Source: Bidens hawaiensis (taxonomy: Eukaryota > Streptophyta > Magnoliopsida > Asterales > Asteraceae). Taken from it: 64,000 nucleotides of DNA. The DNA is taken from contig JAIQDT010003798.1 in assembly GCA_021521415.1 (NCBI GenBank), forward strand, positions 1-64,000, read 5' to 3'. Positions 25,863 to 38,015 of the stretch are shown one piece after another. How positions within the stretch are numbered: position 1 is the stretch's first letter; every line of letters begins with the position of its first letter. A program made the position numbers and the translations under genes. The notes under the pieces were generated by a model. That model saw only the letters and a program-made list of their open reading frames with translations. It had not been told where the DNA came from and searched no databases.

Positions 25863-27114
25863 GGTGTGTTGGTTGTGTCTGAGTTTATATCTACTTTTTC
25901 TTTCCGTACACATGTACATATGAAACAATCATCTCTAAATAGGAATATGTTACCCCAAGCTAGAATATAAAATGGTCCTTTTGTGATATTGGATTAGGTA
26001 TATCATCAAAAAAAAAATACTTGTCAAAATTAATGTATAACGTTCTTGAAAGAGTTAAAAATCTTGAAAATATTTGTCAAAAGCAGTGTGTAACGTTCTT
26101 GAATGACTTAAAAATCTTGAAATGATAACAAATGGAGACACTTCCAATGTGAACTTAGAAATAGAAGTAGTGTACTCTTTATTGGAAGAGGAAGAGGAAG
26201 AACTATGACACATACATGTATTTTCCGTAAATTAAGAGAGACATGACTCGATAAATGAAAAAAAAAACGTAAAATTTATTTGTTTAAAAAAAATTACCAA
26301 GTCATAACTCGGAAGTGAATGCCAAACTTATTAATAATGAAGCTAAATCACAATGTGATCAGTTTGTTAACGCAATTTGGGTTTGATTTAGAAGGAAATT
26401 ATGGTAATCACGTTACATTGTTCGGTTTAGAATTATTACTTTAAAGAGAATGGCAATCAAAATGAAGTTAAGTTTCTATCGAATATAATAAACAACACAG
26501 TTAAACGATTGCCCGATTGGGCCGGCTTGTTTGTCGAATGTGAAAAGAAGTTTGTACAGTAAAATGGGTACTTTACACATCATAACTTGTCATGTTTATT
26601 TTTATTTATTTGTTTAATTAAATCCTACTAAACTAAAATAAAACAGAGATAATAACGCTGAAACCATCAATACCAACTTCTTCTAAGACTACACGCTATG
26701 GGCGCTTTATGGGCATCATTGGAGCTTCGATGCCCCTACACACCGTAGAGAGGCGCCGAAGGGGGGCGTGCTTGGTAATTTTGGTGGGCCCTCTCTCTCT
26801 CTCCATCTCTCATACACACATACATACATATGTGTGTGTGTGTCTCTATATATATATAATGGGGCGTCTAAGGGGCTTTAAACCACAACGGGACATTATA
26901 GGTTGGGGCTTCGATGCCCCCCGGTGCTCACGTGACGCTGACGTGACACTGTGAAGGGACATCAAACCAACCAATATGTGGTATACCATGAAATCACACA
27001 ACGTGTGCCTATGAACTAGCACCTTGTAGAAAAGTAGACACCAAGATAAAGAAAGTTATATGCATGTAATATCAACCTAGAAAAATGAAATGGTCCCTTG
27101 TCATATTGGAGTAG

Positions 27115-27410
27115 TGAAGAAACACTAAGTGACCCCGACAGATTAAGGATAATCTTAGGGTTAAGTAGATGTTTCCCACGAGGGTTAGGTCCGGCAAAGA
27201 TGGTTATTCTTCTCAACCTGCAAAACAGACACCGTAAGCTCGTCACTGAGAAGGAGGGGTTCCTCCTTGTGACCACCCTCCGGCGTGAGAATCAGACTAG
27301 GTTGCTCTGAATATAAGTGTATATAGAGAGAAATGCTAGAGAGAAGATGATGATACCGTTCCAAGGTGTTGGAGTATTTATATTTTAATTAGATTAAAAC
27401 ATTTTAATTA
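27115..27410 (-). mobile_element. Gypsy LTR fragment, minus strand
   Basis: Begins TGAAGAAACACTAAG (27115), the reversed LTR end of the 47328 family. It contains the shared TTTCCCACGAGGGTTAGG, CCTGCAAAACAGACACCGT and CCTCCGGCGTGAGAATCAG blocks and a TATA-like TATAAATACTCC (minus strand, 27371-27382). No PBS precedes 27115, so the element was already a solo or truncated LTR. The MITE at 27411 inserted into its upstream part; the far end was not found. Confidence 0.7.
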
Positions 27411-27891
27411 GAGTAAACTGTGGTTTTCGTCCCTGTGGTTTGTCCAAATCTGCGGTTTTCGTCCCTGTGGTTTGTCCAAATCTGCGGTTTAAGTCCAATA
27501 GTTTCAAATTTGCGATTTTCGTCCATATGGTTTCATTTCACTTGCAATTAAACCTGAATTCACTAACCCTATTAAGTTTGGTCGTTAAACCCATCAGCGT
27601 ACCCTCACGTGAGGGGCAGTTTTGTCCTTTGTTTCCCAAATAAACCCCATCCCCTCACGTGAGGGGGCTTGCCAATTAGAACTGGGGTTTATTTGGGGAG
27701 AAAAAAGGACTAACTGTCCCTTATGTGAAGGGTACGTTGATGGGTTTAACAACAAAACTTAACGGGGTTAGTGAATTCGGGTTTAATTGCAAGTAAAATG
27801 AAACCACAGGGACGAGAATCACAAATTTGAAACTATTGGACTAAAACCGCAGATTTGGACAAACCACAAAGACGAAAACCGCAGTTCACTC
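27411..27891. mobile_element. Foldback MITE, MULE-type, 9-bp target duplication
   Basis: 481 bp flanked by TTTTAATTA at 27402-27410 and 27892-27900. It has very long terminal inverted repeats: GAGTAAACTGTGGTTTTCGT at the left and the complement of GAGTGAACTGCGGTTTTCGT at the right, continuing through GTGGTTTGTCCAAATCTGCG. The left arm carries an extra tandem 36-bp unit (TTTTCGTCCCTGTGGTTTGT twice). No ORF of its own. Confidence 0.88.
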
Positions 27892-27900
27892 TTTTAATTA

Positions 27901-29790
27901 TGTCAAAATGAATGTTTAAATAAACACAAATATATTTAATTGATCCTTAATTTATGTATAACCTAACTATACTATCAAAACAAAATGATTTTTCCACATA
28001 ACATCCTTATAGAGTGTCCACATTGGATTACACATACGCAATTCCCTTAAACACATTTTCCACCTAGTTAACATTTATTAAAACGTATAACAATTCATTA
28101 AATCCATAAAATCCTCTAAACATTGCTTTTCATTTCATTACCATTCTAAAATTATATTAACTTATTCATATAAAGTTAGAAACACTAATCTTTGACCTTT
28201 TACAATTTTATATAAAATTCTTCATTAATTTTATTTTATAATCATTTAATTCAATAACAAGGATTCGACTTTATAAATTAATACTATGGCTAAATCTTGG
28301 AAAATTATCAAATGCTGAAAATCATGGACAAATCTTTTGATTTTTTTTTATATACATGTATTTCATTTTTAATACTTGAAGTTATAAAATTCGAAAGTAT
28401 AATAATGTATTAAATTGCGTTGACATTGGTGATTTAATTGGACTTTGACCAACAACAATATAAGATTAATTATCTTACTATAGATAATTTAATGTCTTAT
28501 AGTATAATCAACTAAATTTCAATTCCGGATTATATAATAATCATTTGAATTACATAAATTGTGAAAAATAAATAAATACATGAATACTAACGGAAATATA
28601 CATCAATATTAAACAAAAATAAAAGGCATCTTATCAAATAATCTTCAATCCATGAAATTAGCTATATCAAGTTGAGTACAATAACCTGCAATAATAAAAT
28701 TAAATATTAATATTAATATCACATAATAAATAAATTACAAATTATGGAAGATTTGAATCATGTGAAAAATGTAAATTTATGTTATAATTTACAACCGGAA
28801 AATTTGAATCGCGTAACCGGAAAAACGAAATAGTGAAGATCTCCATTGAATCTTCGATTTTGATATATAACCTAAAGAGATTATAAGAAAAAATAATATA
28901 ATTATTAATATAAATACAAACAAAAATGAAAAACAAAATTAATTGTAATTGATATAAAACCTTACCGGAATAATATGATAAGAGTATCAAAATTAATTGT
29001 AATTGATATAAAACCTTACCGGAATAATATTATAACAAAGTAATATAAAAATTAAAATAAATATAAAACCTTACCGGAAAACGTTACCGGAAAACCGTAA
29101 TAACTTCAACATATTAATTAAATCTTGGATTTTGATTTACAACCTAAAGAGATTATAAAAAAAATCATATAACATTTAAAATAAATGTAAAACATTACCA
29201 GAAAACCTTATCGGAAAACAATAGAACCTTACCGGAAAAACATATAACAAAATCGGCCATTACCGGAATATAAGATACGGTGGAGGAATTAGCCGAAAGA
29301 GAGACGAAACAAAGAGAGAGAGAGAGAGAGATTAAAATAGTTAGAGTTTTCAATCTTGAGATTTCTATAACGTAAATGAGATGATTTAGTAAGTTTTTGA
29401 ATTCTTGTAATAATTAGAATAATTAATATCATAATTACATTAATAGGTTAATTATGATGTTTGACCAGATTTTAAAAATAATTACATTAATAGGTTAATT
29501 ATGATGTTTGACCGTATTTAAAAATATCCAATAATTATTAATAATCATTGATTGTCTAGTATTTTAATTTATTTTAAACATTTTTTTATTCACATGAATA
29601 TTAATAATCATTGATTGTCTAGTAATTTAATTTATTTTTGATTTATTTTATTAACATAAAAATTAGACAAGTGATAGATATACATGGAAAGTCTAAGCAA
29701 CAACCAATAGGAAGAGGGGAAGTTGAGTTAAAACCTATTGGTTTAATAGTATAGTTAGATGTAGTAGAACTAAGAAATTTATTTGACTTT
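27901..29790. other. AT-rich intergenic sequence
   Basis: No gene. Repeated AAAACCTTACCGGAATAATA segments occur between 28960 and 29260, and local duplications at 29420-29520 (TACATTAATAGGTTAATTAT) and 29536-29625 (ATTAATAATCATTGATTGTC). A GA run lies at 29314-29331. Confidence 0.5.
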
Positions 29791-29799
29791 TTTTTTATG

Positions 29800-30181
29800 C
29801 AGATGGCGGATCCGTTGACTGCATTGATGTATGCAGTTCAAGTAATGAACTTTTTGAAAATGCTGGTCTCGAAAACCCTTCGTGAACGACAGGATTTGGT
29901 TATTGAATCATCTCGGGTTTCACTACAAGAATCACCATCGGATGAAAACAGCGATCACGGGATTGGATTGAATTCATTTTCACAACAAAATCTTGATGAA
30001 AATGAAGAGATAGAACATGAATTTAACACAGACGATGACCATCTTGGACACTTATACCACCACTGAAGAATCTGATGAACCCAGGTTGTGTGATGAGCCT
30101 GCCGAGTCTCCACCCATCGAGCCAAAGACCCACATGGTTATCCATACTCATAAACCCGAACCGGTTTCGACTTCAGATATG
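29800..30181 (+). pseudogene. Rop GTPase-activating protein, C-terminal exon fragment
   Basis: RopGAPs switch off plant Rho (Rop) GTPases at the plasma membrane. The fragment starts after a good splice acceptor (TTTTTTTATGCAG, ends 29802) with MADPLTALMYAVQVMNFLK, which I recognise as the end of the plant RopGAP domain, followed by a Ser/Glu-rich tail (ESPSDENSDHG). The tail is out of frame after about 30030: the first frame stops at 30064-30066, while the next frame continues TILDTYTTTEESDEPR to a stop at 30179-30181. The upstream exons (CRIB motif and the GAP arginine-finger part) are not in the 29.0-29.8 kb region. So this is an isolated last exon, either a gene fragment moved here or a gene cut by rearrangement. 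Confidence 0.68.
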
Positions 30182-30523
30182 TGAAAATATTTGAAACCTT
30201 GTGCATAGCTCTTTCATCAGTTGTGAATTTACTAAATAAGCAAGTAATAAGCTTTGTGTTTTGGTATTAATCTTTGCAAATTCATGCAATTTGAAATTAT
30301 AAAAATCTTTAACACTACTGTTGGTGAAACGACCAGGCCCGTTTCGAACAGGTCAACACATTACGAGTACAAAACATAAGCCGCAAATCACGGTCTTGAT
30401 AGTCTGTTTGATCAACTCTTGTAATATGAAAACAATGTTCCATCACTTTGTGTCAGTCAAATATGGATTACAGGATCATGTAATTCTTATTTTTCCAGAA
30501 CGATTGAACTCGAAAACGAATCT
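30182..30523. other. Spacer between RopGAP fragment and IF1-like gene
   Basis: No gene seen; includes the likely 3' UTR of the minus-strand IF1-like gene. Confidence 0.4.
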
Positions 30524-31704
30524 TCAATCTAGAAGCTCTTCGGTCTTTTTGTCCTTGGACAAAAGGTACCATCCAAGAGCACTAAGCCCGGTTACCGTAC
30601 CCGCTATAACAGCATAATTCCTGTGAACATCACTTGATACTCCTTTTGGTGGAGCAATGGGCTCACTTGCTTTAGCCTCAGCAACATTCACTGATGGCGT
30701 CTCTTCGGGTTTTGGGCCGTGAAACACCAATCACAGAAGTCAAAAGATCCATAGCCGTAAAAATATGGGCGGGTCAGATCAAAAGGAAAAAAAAAGAAAC
30801 AGAAACAGATCGAGTGAAACCTTGTTTGCAAGCTTCGCCAATTTCTCTTGTTCAGTTTTCTGCAAGATTAAGATTGAACGTAAAATTAAAATTTGAGTGA
30901 CTGACATGCAGATTAAGAATCAGAACTAGATATCTAACGTTATGAATCAACACCAAACATCTGTTTATGAAAGATTTAGTCATTTAGAAGTGCAAACAAG
31001 TATATTAAAATGACACACATATTGGAAGTTTACCTTCCACAATCTCGTAAGTTATTTTTCTAAAGGATAGCGTGTAACTACTTAGTTTTGAATCGGTCTT
31101 ATAAGTTTAGAACTTTAGAAGGAATAGCTTTAGTTTCTAATTTATCGATCCTGTTCAAGAACTGCTACCATTTTCATGCTATGTTATCAAACTCGTTCGA
31201 GATTAACATTAGAACTAACTGCATCAGAAACAACTCCAAGCTTCACTTATAAACTTCTTGATATAAAAAATAACAGTAGATATAGCATGGGGCTACTAGG
31301 TGAATAGATATGTGCCTAGCAATAAAGTATTTTCATCTCAAAGACTAGTAGTAATAAAACATTATTGTCCTATATATAAGCATCCATACTCACAAGTCAA
31401 TTTGAAAGAATAGATTAATGACAGTTGACATCAAACAAACAAAAAAACAAAAACAAAACTTAAATATCAAGTAGAGTAGATGAGAAGAGAATCTAAAATA
31501 GAAATAAGCTTTTTATGTTGGAAAACAACAATATGTATCATCCTTTTTTAATAAAAAATGACCATAAAACAAGTTCACAGTGTAGACTATAATTAAAGTT
31601 ACCTTGATGTAGACATTTTCTGCAGCTTTTTCCTCCTCACTAAGTACTTTGCCACCGCTTGAGAACCTACGAGACACATTTCTAACAAACTGTCTTGTCG
31701 CCAT
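30524..31704 (-). CDS. Mitochondrial ATP synthase inhibitor (IF1)-like protein
   Basis: Three coding exons on the minus strand: 31605-31704, 30819-30861 and 30524-30718, about 112 residues. The N-terminus is a mitochondrial presequence (MATRQFVRNVSRRFSSG), then KVLSEEEKAAENVYIK, the inhibitory-helix-like block of plant IF1 proteins, then KTEQEKLAKLANK. The C-terminal part has a predicted membrane segment (YAVIAGTVTGLSALGWYLL). In Arabidopsis the homologous proteins have been linked both to F1-ATPase inhibition and to complex I; the family is recognised from memory. Oddity: the last intron, with donor AAG|GTTTCA, has no AG just before exon 3. The base pair before GGCCCAAAACCC is AC. An in-frame AG lies 18 nt further in (after CCCGAAGAG) and would drop six residues. 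Otherwise the gene looks intact. Confidence 0.8.
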
Positions 31705-31712
31705 GCTGTGAT

Positions 31713-33440
31713 GTCTTTAACCGTGTTTAACTTCAAAAATGAAAACAATATTATAAGTTTGATAAATCTTTACGGCTGTATTGCTGTAATGATATGCTCA
31801 TTCAACAGTTCTTAAATCTTTGGTTTAACACAATTTGTGCAAACAATGCAAAACCTGATTTGATAAGTTCCAATATAAAGATCTATTCTACTCTGTGCCA
31901 CATGCTACTAACATAAACTTACGAACAAGTGAGTTTTGATTATATTTAATCATGTATTTAACTAAATGTTCTCAATACTAAGTGAATAAAAATGCTAGAC
32001 AAAACAGTCAGCAAGCCATCACAGCATATAATATCTCCATCCATGATGAACACAATGGAATTCAGAATTCACACTAGCAACAGTTTACAACCCACCCCAA
32101 TTCATAAGAAACAATGTTTGTGTGTTCTAAGTGAGCATAAGGAAACCATATCAAAACAAATTTTGAAATGAGCACCGATCTTGACGTGGAGCAATTACAA
32201 CAATCAACAACTGTTTTCCTAGAACATAAACTTATGAACAAGTGACTCCGATTATAACTATCTGTGTCCTTAACCATATGTTCTAAACGCCTAACTGAAA
32301 AGATTGCTAGATAACAACAAACAATTTCATATCAATCTGGCAAAACAGTCAACAATTTATCACATCAAATGCAACTAGATCAAACATCTCTTGAAATGAA
32401 CACCGATTGTGACGTGAAATGAATTCAACAATCAACGACCGTTTTCCTGATCCCTTATTCAACAATTATAAAATCCTTGTAGAGCACTACTAGAGTACAT
32501 GACTGTATTTTATGCAGCATTTGGATAAAATCTTTAATTTCACACAATATGCACAGGCTTCCGTTGTGTACGAAAACGGTGCAAGCAACGCAAAACCTAG
32601 TTTGGAGAGTTCCATTATAAAGCTAGATTCTACTCTGTGCCTCATGCTAACATAAACTTATGAATGAACAAGTGACTTTCGATTATTATTATTATCCGCG
32701 TTTTTAACCGTATGTTCTAAAAATGCTAGATAAACAAGTTATTTCATTACAATGTGACATAACAGTCAACAATTCATCATATCACATTCAACTAGATTAA
32801 AACATATTATTAAAAACAAGCACCGACTGCGACGTAAAATGAATTCAACAATCAATAACCATATTCCTAAACCCTAGCTCAACACATCAACTACTTTACA
32901 CATATTACTTGTAGATAATAAATCAAACATGAAGACAAATTCAGTAAGTTTCGGAGCAGAATATCACTATAACATCATTCTAATTATAAAGCTAGACTCT
33001 ACTCTACTCTACTATGTGCCACGCGCAACTAACATAAACTTACGAACAAGCGACTCCGTTAATAACTAACTATCCGCGAATTTAACCATGTGTTCTAACT
33101 TCTAAATGCCTAACTGAAAACAGTCAACAAGTCAACACATCACATTCAGCTAGATCAAAACATATAATTATAACGAGCACCGATTGTACCGCGAAATGAA
33201 TTCAACAATCAATAACCGATTAACCGTGATCCTAAACCCTAGCTCAACGCTATCAACTATTTAACACAGACGATGCTCAGAAAATTGTATGTAACTGTAA
33301 TAACTTGTAAATTTAAACATGAATACGAATGTAGTAAGTCAACCGGATCTCAATATCAACATAACACAGCGTTGTGATCAGTAATCGAACTACGGAATTT
33401 GAGAGAATATGCTTACCGATCGGAGAATCTTAGGGTTTAT
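31713..33440 (-). other. Putative 5'-UTR intron and leader of the IF1-like gene
   Basis: Upstream of the ATG (31704) a 3' splice site CATCACAG ends at about 31708-31709. A 5' splice site GATCG|GTAAGC lies at about 33413-33420, after a leader containing AAACCCTAAGATTCTCC. This suggests a non-coding first exon and a 1.7-kb leader intron. The intron contains four to five diverged copies of a 250-300-bp unit. Confidence 0.5.
31850..33250. repeat. Diverged tandem repeats inside the leader intron
   Basis: Four to five copies of a unit containing ACTCTGTGCCACATGCTA, AACATAAACTTACGAACAAG, ATGTTCTAA, GACGTGAAATGAATTCAACA and CAACTAGATCAAA. Copies start at about 31885, 32200, 32630 and 33000. They have no coding potential. 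Divergence is high, so the duplication is old. Confidence 0.65.
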
Positions 33441-33569
33441 AATTTGGGGATTCCTGATTCCAGTTGGTTCAGTCACACTACTGACACCTGAGTCCTACCT
33501 GAAGGAGATACTACTGGTTCACACACTAGCCACTACTGGATTGGGATTTTGGCCCAAATAGGACACTAG

Positions 33570-34080
33570 TGCCACTTGCGCTTGGGCACCAAATTCAAGA
33601 GGTGTGCGTGGTGCGGCTCGGTGCAGTTTTTGATTAAAACCAAACTGAAAACCAAAACTTTGCTTTTTGGAGTTTTTGAAACTGTTCGGTTTCCGTTTTT
33701 CGGTTTTTGTCTTGGTTTCGGCTTTTTCGGTTTTTGCCATTTGAGCTTGAAAATTTTAGGCCGAAAAAAAAGTTGACGAAAATAATTAACCTAGGTATAA
33801 ATAATTTTGTTAATTGTAATATAATAAAGTATTATACATTTGACCAAAAATATTTGAGTTACATATTTATTAAATTTTTATGAATTACTTAATATAAGAT
33901 ATAAAGAAAACAAAAATTTAGGAACTCGGTTCGGTTCGATTTTTTCGGTTTTTTTACATGCAAAACCAAAAACCAAACCGTTGGTACGGTTTTTACAAAA
34001 ACATAAAACCAAACCGTCGGATTTGTTTCGGTTCGGTTTTTCGATTTCGGATCGGTTTTTTCGGTTTCTTGCATACCCCT
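33570..34080. mobile_element. Two facing fragments of a CGGTTTTTCGG-type repeat
   Basis: 33600-33760 and 33920-34078 are rich in TTCGGTTTTT / AAAACCAAAACC motifs. The right one ends TTGCATACCCCTACC, a typical end of such repeats. They contribute the only open frames here and no gene. Confidence 0.5.
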
Positions 34081-34249
34081 ACCAAATTGTGTATTTAGAT
34101 AGTATACTATACAACGATTTGGGTTATCGGTTTTAACCGAAACCTGAACCCAGACTAAACGAACCGTGAAACTCGAATCCAAGAAACAAACCACAATAAT
34201 TCAAGTTGATTCGTGGTTGTGATATCTGGAATTAAAACATAAATGAAAC

Positions 34250-34635
34250 TGTAGGGGTATGGTACTAAACCCGGCTTACGACCTTAATTTATTATGTTTG
34301 GCTTATTTTATTATATGGACTAATACAATATTATTGGGCTGAGGGGGTTTTGTGGAGGTAACCCTAACTGGGCTAGGCCCATTAGGGTACCATGATGGTG
34401 GCCATGAGGCTCCCTATATAAGGAGGTCTCCACCTCCTTATTAAGGTTGTTCTCAATAAGAGCCACCACCATAACCATTTTTGTGTCTGTAAACAAGAGA
34501 TCCTCGAGATTTCTTAGCAGTCACCTCCACACCCCCAAAAACCATTGCAGATCTGAGCGGAGGAGAGCGAGATTTGGTTACATCATCCCGTAGAAGACGA
34601 TCCGAAGTATGCCTGGTAAGTTTCGTGTTTCTTCA
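34250..34635 (+). repeat. 5' LTR of the 34250 element
   Basis: Starts TGTAGGGGTATGG, ends GTGTTTCTTCA. TATA box CTATATAAGGAGG at about 34414-34426. The U5 half (from about 34550) differs from the U5 of the 57215 family. Confidence 0.92.
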
Positions 34636-35189
34636 TTGGCGCCATCCGTGGGACCACATCGAAAACGAGCCGCATCTTCGACTCTCCTTTTTTGACTTCT
34701 AGATCTGCTTTTTGGAAGAACGAGAGGGTGAAATAAATCTGAAAACCTTTTCAGATCTGATAACTTTTCAGAAAAAGCTACCAGATTCGGATAATAATGC
34801 TCCGGATCTGTGACGGTTTTAATTAGATCTGACTGTGACGTCTAGATCTACTTTATTTCGGTGGCCAAAAATTCTCACGGTGCAATATTTGCATTTTTTC
34901 CGGCAATACAGCCAAGATCCGGCGCAGAAATCTTCACATACGAGTTCATAATGCAAAAAATGAGCTTTTAGATCTGCTACCTTACAAAAAAAAAGGATGG
35001 TGGTTGTTTCATTTTCTGTGCAATTTTGTCACGTAAAATGGGACACTACATGACATGTGGGTCCCAGCTTCAATTGTCTTGTCATCCAGGGATGTCTTGT
35101 ACAAATCTCATCAGAACAGTGCTGACCAGATAGACTCCGCCTTCTTCTTCTATTCAGCTCCGTCGGGGCTGTCTCCGCCATCAAGGCGC

Positions 35190-36660
35190 CATACATGTGC
35201 GCCGCCGCGGATCTGCACCACGCGGCCATCCATGAGCCCTGGCGTGAATCAACACCGCGCGTCATTGCGGACCATATAAGCGCTCTGGCTTTCCAACACC
35301 ACCACTGTGACGTCCATTCCGCGCCCATAAGCAACAGTGCGCCATCATGTATGCGCACAGTCGAACACCCTGATACAATATATGAGCGCCACCGCAGATC
35401 GTCGCCGCGTCACCATGCATGCGCGTCACCACGGAAGAACAACGCAACACGCATGTCTGCCACCGCGGCACAACACTCCGCCACCACGCATGCGCCACCG
35501 CGGTTCGACACACCGCCACCACGCATGCGCCACCGCGATTCAGTACATAGCCACCACGCGTGCGCCACCGCGGTTCGACACATCGCCACCACGCGTGCGC
35601 CACCGCGGTTCGACACATCGCCACCACGCGTGCGCCACCGCGGTTCGACACATCGCGGATCAACATTCCGCCACCATTCATTCGCGCCACCTTGAGGCAA
35701 CATCGCGCCGCCATAAAGCAGCAGCGCGTCGCCGTGGATCACGATGCGCCGTCGCGGGCCAATACTCCGCCACCATGCATGCACACCGTCGCGGATCAAC
35801 ATTCCGCCACCATTCATTTGCACCACCTTGAGGCAACAGCGCGCCGCCATGAAGCAGCAGTGCGTCGCCGCGGATCACGATGCGCCGTCGCGGGTCAATA
35901 CTCCGCCACCATACATGCGCACAGTCGCGGATTAACATTCCGTCAACATTCATGCGCGCCACGACAAGTGAACCTCGCCACCGCGTAATGTCATTGCGCC
36001 ACCACGCGTACACGCCACCGCGGATAACCATCTGGCTGCCATGGTGCATGCCACCATGCATGAGTTCCACCGCTATGAAGCAGCAGCGCGCCATCACGCA
36101 TGCGCGCTGGCGCCGAGCACCGCACCACCGCGATCCAACACCTCGCCACCGTGCATGCGCATCGCTAAACAACACACCGCCATCATACTTGCGGATCACC
36201 ACTACGCAATCACGTCACAAAAGAACACTGCGCCACATGCGTGGGCGCCGTCGCGGAACAACACCGCGTCATTATGGATGGGCGCCTCCAAAAATTTTGT
36301 TTCTTGCATCCGCATCACTGTTCAAGTGGGAAGACATGAAGGCCGCCATCACGAAGACCACCATGCTTGTTATTTGTAATCCGTTCACGGCGTGTCAACC
36401 GCTTTCTCATGCGCGTAGGCGGACAAAAACAGGCACGGCGGATTAACACCCGCCACCGCGGATCACATACACACTAGCATACCAACAGCGCCATTGTAAC
36501 GCAACAGCGCCACTATAGCAGGGTGGAATACAAGCCACGTAGCATGCGCGCCACCGCGGATCAACATTCTGCCACCGCAGTCGCAGATCAACCCTTCCGC
36601 CACTCTACACGCGCACCGCCATGATGCTTGCGCGCAGTCGCGTATCACATTCCACCAACT
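35190..36660. repeat. GC-rich, stop-poor repeat field
   Basis: Built from short units, most clearly five copies of a 36-bp unit (CACCACGCGTGCGCCACCGC, then GGTTCGACACATCG) at 35480-35660. A 150-bp unit also occurs twice (35655-35930), with GCGGATCAACATTCCGCCAC. The field has few stops in any frame and yields many overlapping His/Arg/Ala-rich frames on both strands up to about 188 residues. None has a protein-like composition or a supported start, so they are treated as by-products of the repeat. Confidence 0.8.
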
Positions 36661-36983
36661 TGATCCGATGGGTAAAACTCCGCCGTCGCGGAATGCATGC
36701 GACCTTCTTGAAGTTCAACGCTAACTCCGGCAATTACGAACTCCATGCAACCATCCCAAATGTTCAAAATGGTGGCAGGAACGTGCAGAGGCAAAAAGAT
36801 TTAAAAGAGGAAGGAATTATTTCCAATTTTTCATAACAGCCCCTCATCCGCCCATGTGATTAAAACTTTATTAACAAGTTTATTATTACAAGTTCAATGC
36901 TCCTAACATTATTTAGAAGCAATGAACTGGGGACTATCGTGGTATACCACCACTACATTATCGCGATGGAAGACATCCGAATC

Positions 36984-37407
36984 TTAGGTCGGGAGCCTAA
37001 TAATATCCCACATGGCCACGCGCCAAACATAAAGGTCAGGAGCCTAATAATGTCCCACATGGCCACGCGCCAAACATAAAGGTCGGGAGCCTAATAATAT
37101 CTCAAACGGCCACGCGCCAAACATAAAGGTCGGGAGCCTAATAATATCCCACATGGCCACACGCCAAACATAAAGGTCGGGAGCCTAATAATATCCCAAA
37201 CGGCCACGCGCCAAACATAAAGGTCGGGAGCCTAATAATATCCCAAACGGCCACGCGCCAAACATAAAGGTCGGGAGCCTAATAATATCCCAAACGGCCA
37301 CGCGCCAAACATAAGGGTCGGGAGCCTAATAATATCCCGCATGGCCACGCGCCAAACATAAAGGTCGGGAGCCTAATAATATCCCAAACGGCCACGCGCC
37401 AACGTAG
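36984..37407. repeat. 47-bp tandem array, 9 copies
   Basis: Unit AGGTCGGGAGCCTAATAATA followed by TCCCAAACGGCCACGCGCCAA and ACATAA. Copies vary mainly at CCCACATGG versus CCCAAACGG. It lies within the interior of the 34250 element and is absent from its short relative at 57215. Confidence 0.92.
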
Positions 37408-38015
37408 GTTGGGCACACCTCATAATTTGCCCGAGGATGAGAACCTTGTAATACATCCACTTTTAGTTGATATGTTTTTGCAGGTTCGGCTACGAGTCGC
37501 ACAAGCACCTATGACATTATTATTATTATCTGGCCGTTTGTGCCTCCATTATTATTTTGAAGACAAGCCGGGATAGTCATCCTGCGTAGAAGAGGCCCTT
37601 GTGGGCCAGTCATTATCATCATATTATAGCTCATAAGCCGCAACTCGCGCATGCTTCATTATTTTATAGCTCGTAAGTCGCCTCGCGCGCAAGCTTCATT
37701 ATTTTTACAGCTCGTAAGCTGCCTCGCGCGCAAGTTGCATTACATTATTATCGAGATGCGCACTCTATCTTTTATCAGGCCCCGCGCCACTATTGTTATG
37801 ATGCGTGCTATATCTTATTCATGCCAGTGCACCATTATTATCATAAGGATCACAAAATGTCACCATCATGGAGAAAACCTCTCAAAACTCAAAGACAATA
37901 AAGACAAGGCCGAATAAAGGGGAAAAAACCGCCTCATATCCTAACACACCTTATGAAGTCCAGCGCTCCACCTAAACGCTTGCACGCCTAGGAGCAACAC
38001 TGGACTTGGGGGGCT

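Larger units (their letters stand above)
24760..27110. other. AT-rich intergenic sequence with repeat fragments
   Basis: No gene supported. It contains a diverged piece of the 9880 MITE (25222-25437), a 95-bp tandem duplication (25668-25862), and a CA/TG dinucleotide stretch with a duplicated CTTCGATGCCCC motif at 26725 and 26908. Confidence 0.5.

Noticed and set aside
26700..26960. Possible MITE or gene near CTTCGATGCCCC repeats
   Set aside because: Two short repeats but no terminal inverted repeats or target duplication that I could define.
35029..36446. Long frames of 110-188 residues on both strands in the GC-rich field
   Set aside because: They follow the short repeat units, overlap in several phases, and lack protein-like composition or conserved domains.
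36984..37407. CRISPR-like regular array
   Set aside because: Direct repeats without unique spacers, inside a plant LTR element.
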